DNA of 55,748 nucleotides, taken from NCBI GenBank assembly GCA_002309805.1, contig DBYJ01000009.1:1-55748 (forward strand), in the 5' to 3' direction. Origin of the DNA: Bacteroidales bacterium UBA1189 (GTDB lineage: Bacteria > Bacteroidota > Bacteroidia > Bacteroidales > Bacteroidaceae). The position numbers were made by a program, and so were the translations under genes. How positions within the stretch are numbered: the first letter of the stretch is position 1; each line of letters starts with the position of its first letter. The notes below the pieces were generated by a model. It had not been told where the DNA came from and searched no databases. It saw only the letters and a list, made by a program, of their open reading frames with translations. Below are positions 54,325 to 55,748 of the stretch, piece by piece.

Positions 54325-55748
54325 ATGAAAAAGAAAAGGACAGCTGGAATGATTGCAGGGCTGCTGGCATGCTGCGTGGCACTGCAGGCACAGGTGACGG
54401 ACCGTCAGGTGCCGCGCCCGGTGGAGGACGTGAACCGTGTGACGGACCTCACGCTGGACAGCCTGAACAAGGCGGCATCGGCACGCCCCGTCAGTGGCAG
54501 CAGCCGCGTGGGCAACAACCCCGTGCTCTTCCTCGTGGGCAACAGCACCATGCGCACGGGCACCCTGGGCAACGGCAACAACGGCCAGTGGGGGTGGGGC
54601 TACTTTGCGCACCTCTACTTCGACCCGCAGCGCATCAGCGTGGAGAACCATGCCCTGGGCGGCACCAGCAGCCGCACCTTCTACCGCCGCCTGTGGCCCG
54701 ACGTGCTGAAGGGCATCCGCCAGGGCGACTGGGTCATCATCGAGCTGGGGCATAACGACAACGGCCCCTACGACAGCGGCCGCGCACGCGCCTCCATACC
54801 CGGCACGGGCACCGACAGCCTCGTCGTCACCATCAAGGAGACGGGCGAACGCGAGGTCGTCTACTCCTACGGCGAATACATGCGCCGCTTCATCCGCGAC
54901 GTCCGCAGCCGCGGCGCTCACCCCATCCTCTGCTCGCTCACCCCGAGAAACAGCTGGGGCAGCGACGGCGCCATCGAACGCAAGACCGAGACCTTCACCC
55001 GCTGGCAGAAGGAGGTCTGCGCCGAGGAGAACGTGCCCTTCATCGACCTCGAGGGCACCACGGCACGCAAGTTCGAGCGTTTCGGCGCGGCGAAGGTGAA
55101 CTACCACTTCTATCTGGACAAAATCCACAGCAGCGAGTTCGGCGCCCGGCTGAATGCCCGCTCGGCTGCCGAGGCCATCAGCGCCTGCCCCGGGCTGGGG
55201 CTGGCGGACTACCTGACACCGCCCGACACCTGGTACCCCGCCTATCCGACGGCAGACGACGGCAAGCCCACCGTCTACTTCTGCGGCGACAGCACCATGC
55301 AGAACGAGGACATCCCCGACAACCCCGAAAGCATGTGGGGCTGGGCCAACCCCGCCATCACCTCGGCCCTGTTCCTGCACGACAAAAAGACAAAAGAGCC
55401 CTTGGTGCACGTCGTCAATGCCGCCAAGGCCGGACGCAGTGCCCGCACCTATCTGGAGGAGGGGCGCTGGGAACAGGTCTACAACAGCCTCCGCCCCGGC
55501 GACTACGTCGTCATCCAGTTCGGACATAACGACATGGGCGACATCGCCGCCGGCAAGGCCCGTGCCGACATTGCCGGCATTGCCGACAGCAGCCACGTCT
55601 ACCGCCTGCAGAGCGACTACAGCTACAAGGTGGTCTACACCTACGGCTGGTATCTGCGCAAGTTCATCGGCGATGCCCGCGAAAAGGGTGCCATCCCCAT
55701 CATCTGCAGCATGACGCCAAGAAACGAGTGGAGCAGCGAGGGCCATAA
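54325..55748 (+). CDS. tandem SGNH-hydrolase esterase (rhamnogalacturonan acetylesterase-like), partial
   Basis: The frame opens at ATG 54325 with a signal peptide (MKKKRTAGMIAGLLACCVALQA-Q) and runs off the window after 474 codons. It has two SGNH/GDSL domains. Domain 1 has VGNSTMRTG (nucleophile Ser), GGTSSRTF, GHNDNGPYD and LDKIHSSEFGA (catalytic Asp and His). Domain 2 has CGDSTMQNED, AKAGRSARTY and GHNDMGD; its Asp/His end is beyond the edge. Such enzymes deacetylate pectin or similar polysaccharides. In domain 1 block I reads GNS instead of GDS. A complete 496-codon frame on the opposite strand is only a shadow of this high-GC coding sequence. Confidence 0.88.
   Translation, partial: MKKKRTAGMIAGLLACCVALQAQVTDRQVPRPVEDVNRVTDLTLDSLNKAASARPVSGSSRVGNNPVLFLVGNSTMRTGTLGNGNNGQWGWGYFAHLYFDPQRISVENHALGGTSSRTFYRRLWPDVLKGIRQGDWVIIELGHNDNGPYDSGRARASIPGTGTDSLVVTIKETGEREVVYSYGEYMRRFIRDVRSRGAHPILCSLTPRNSWGSDGAIERKTETFTRWQKEVCAEENVPFIDLEGTTARKFERFGAAKVNYHFYLDKIHSSEFGARLNARSAAEAISACPGLGLADYLTPPDTWYPAYPTADDGKPTVYFCGDSTMQNEDIPDNPESMWGWANPAITSALFLHDKKTKEPLVHVVNAAKAGRSARTYLEEGRWEQVYNSLRPGDYVVIQFGHNDMGDIAAGKARADIAGIADSSHVYRLQSDYSYKVVYTYGWYLRKFIGDAREKGAIPIICSMTPRNEWSSEGH

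Noticed and set aside
54256..55746. 496-codon open frame on the minus strand
   Set aside because: It lies opposite the SGNH esterase, whose signal peptide and active-site motifs are clear; high-GC codons leave long open frames on the other strand.

Overview
The window looks like a chromosomal segment of a Bacteroidales bacterium, most likely Prevotella-like. The signs are Bacteroidetes -33/-7 promoters (TTTG, 19-21 bp, TAnnTTTG), a 286-residue primary sigma factor, secreted GH92, GH35 and M60 enzymes, a Ser-type sulfatase beside its maturase, a NagB fused to a LmbE-like domain, an HU-HIG DNA-binding protein and a VirE_N-type primase. No rRNA or tRNA gene was seen.

Layout. 1-340 is the right end of an IS3-like element. 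650-10205 (-) is one probable six-gene operon: a small ABC-type ATPase and a DUF4435/TOPRIM protein (a PARIS-like pair), a RidA/chorismatase-like protein, GH92 mannosidase, rpiB and an M60 metallopeptidase. It diverges from a GH35 beta-galactosidase, a secreted barrel-like protein and crcB (10301-13825, +). 14085-24247 (-) is a second long operon: ABC permease and ATPase, malQ, sulfatase, sulfatase maturase, nagB-lmbE and ThuA. 24382-31354 (-) holds an M16 peptidase, then trxB, a LolA-like protein and ftsK. 32015-34456 (+) holds a DUF5063 protein, a 3'-5' exonuclease and rlmI. 34466-42421 (-) is a complete histidine operon, hisG-D-C-B-H-A-F-IE, followed by a BASS transporter. It is preceded by a His-rich leader peptide and a terminator/antiterminator. 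42928-47947 carries a TPR protein, recF, a DUF721 protein, a Do-family protease and rpoD. 48143-53966 is an accessory cluster (DUF3127-like, primase-helicase, unknown proteins, HU) bracketed by a perfect 38-bp inverted repeat. The window ends inside a tandem SGNH esterase.

The most unusual signal is in the intergenic DNA. Seven short arrays of 2-4 units are repeated with a pitch of 21-22 bp, close to two helical turns. Most units are palindromes or hairpins separated by short linkers. The unit sequence differs at every locus while the pitch stays constant. A second family of 7-8-bp TTAAC/GGTAACA-type repeats sits in many of the other gaps. Other points of interest are the histidine attenuator, the PARIS-like gene pair at the head of a metabolic operon, the NagB domain lacking two canonical catalytic residues, and a REP-like hairpin insertion kept in frame inside the primase gene.

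Function assignments come from motifs read by eye. No database search was run.
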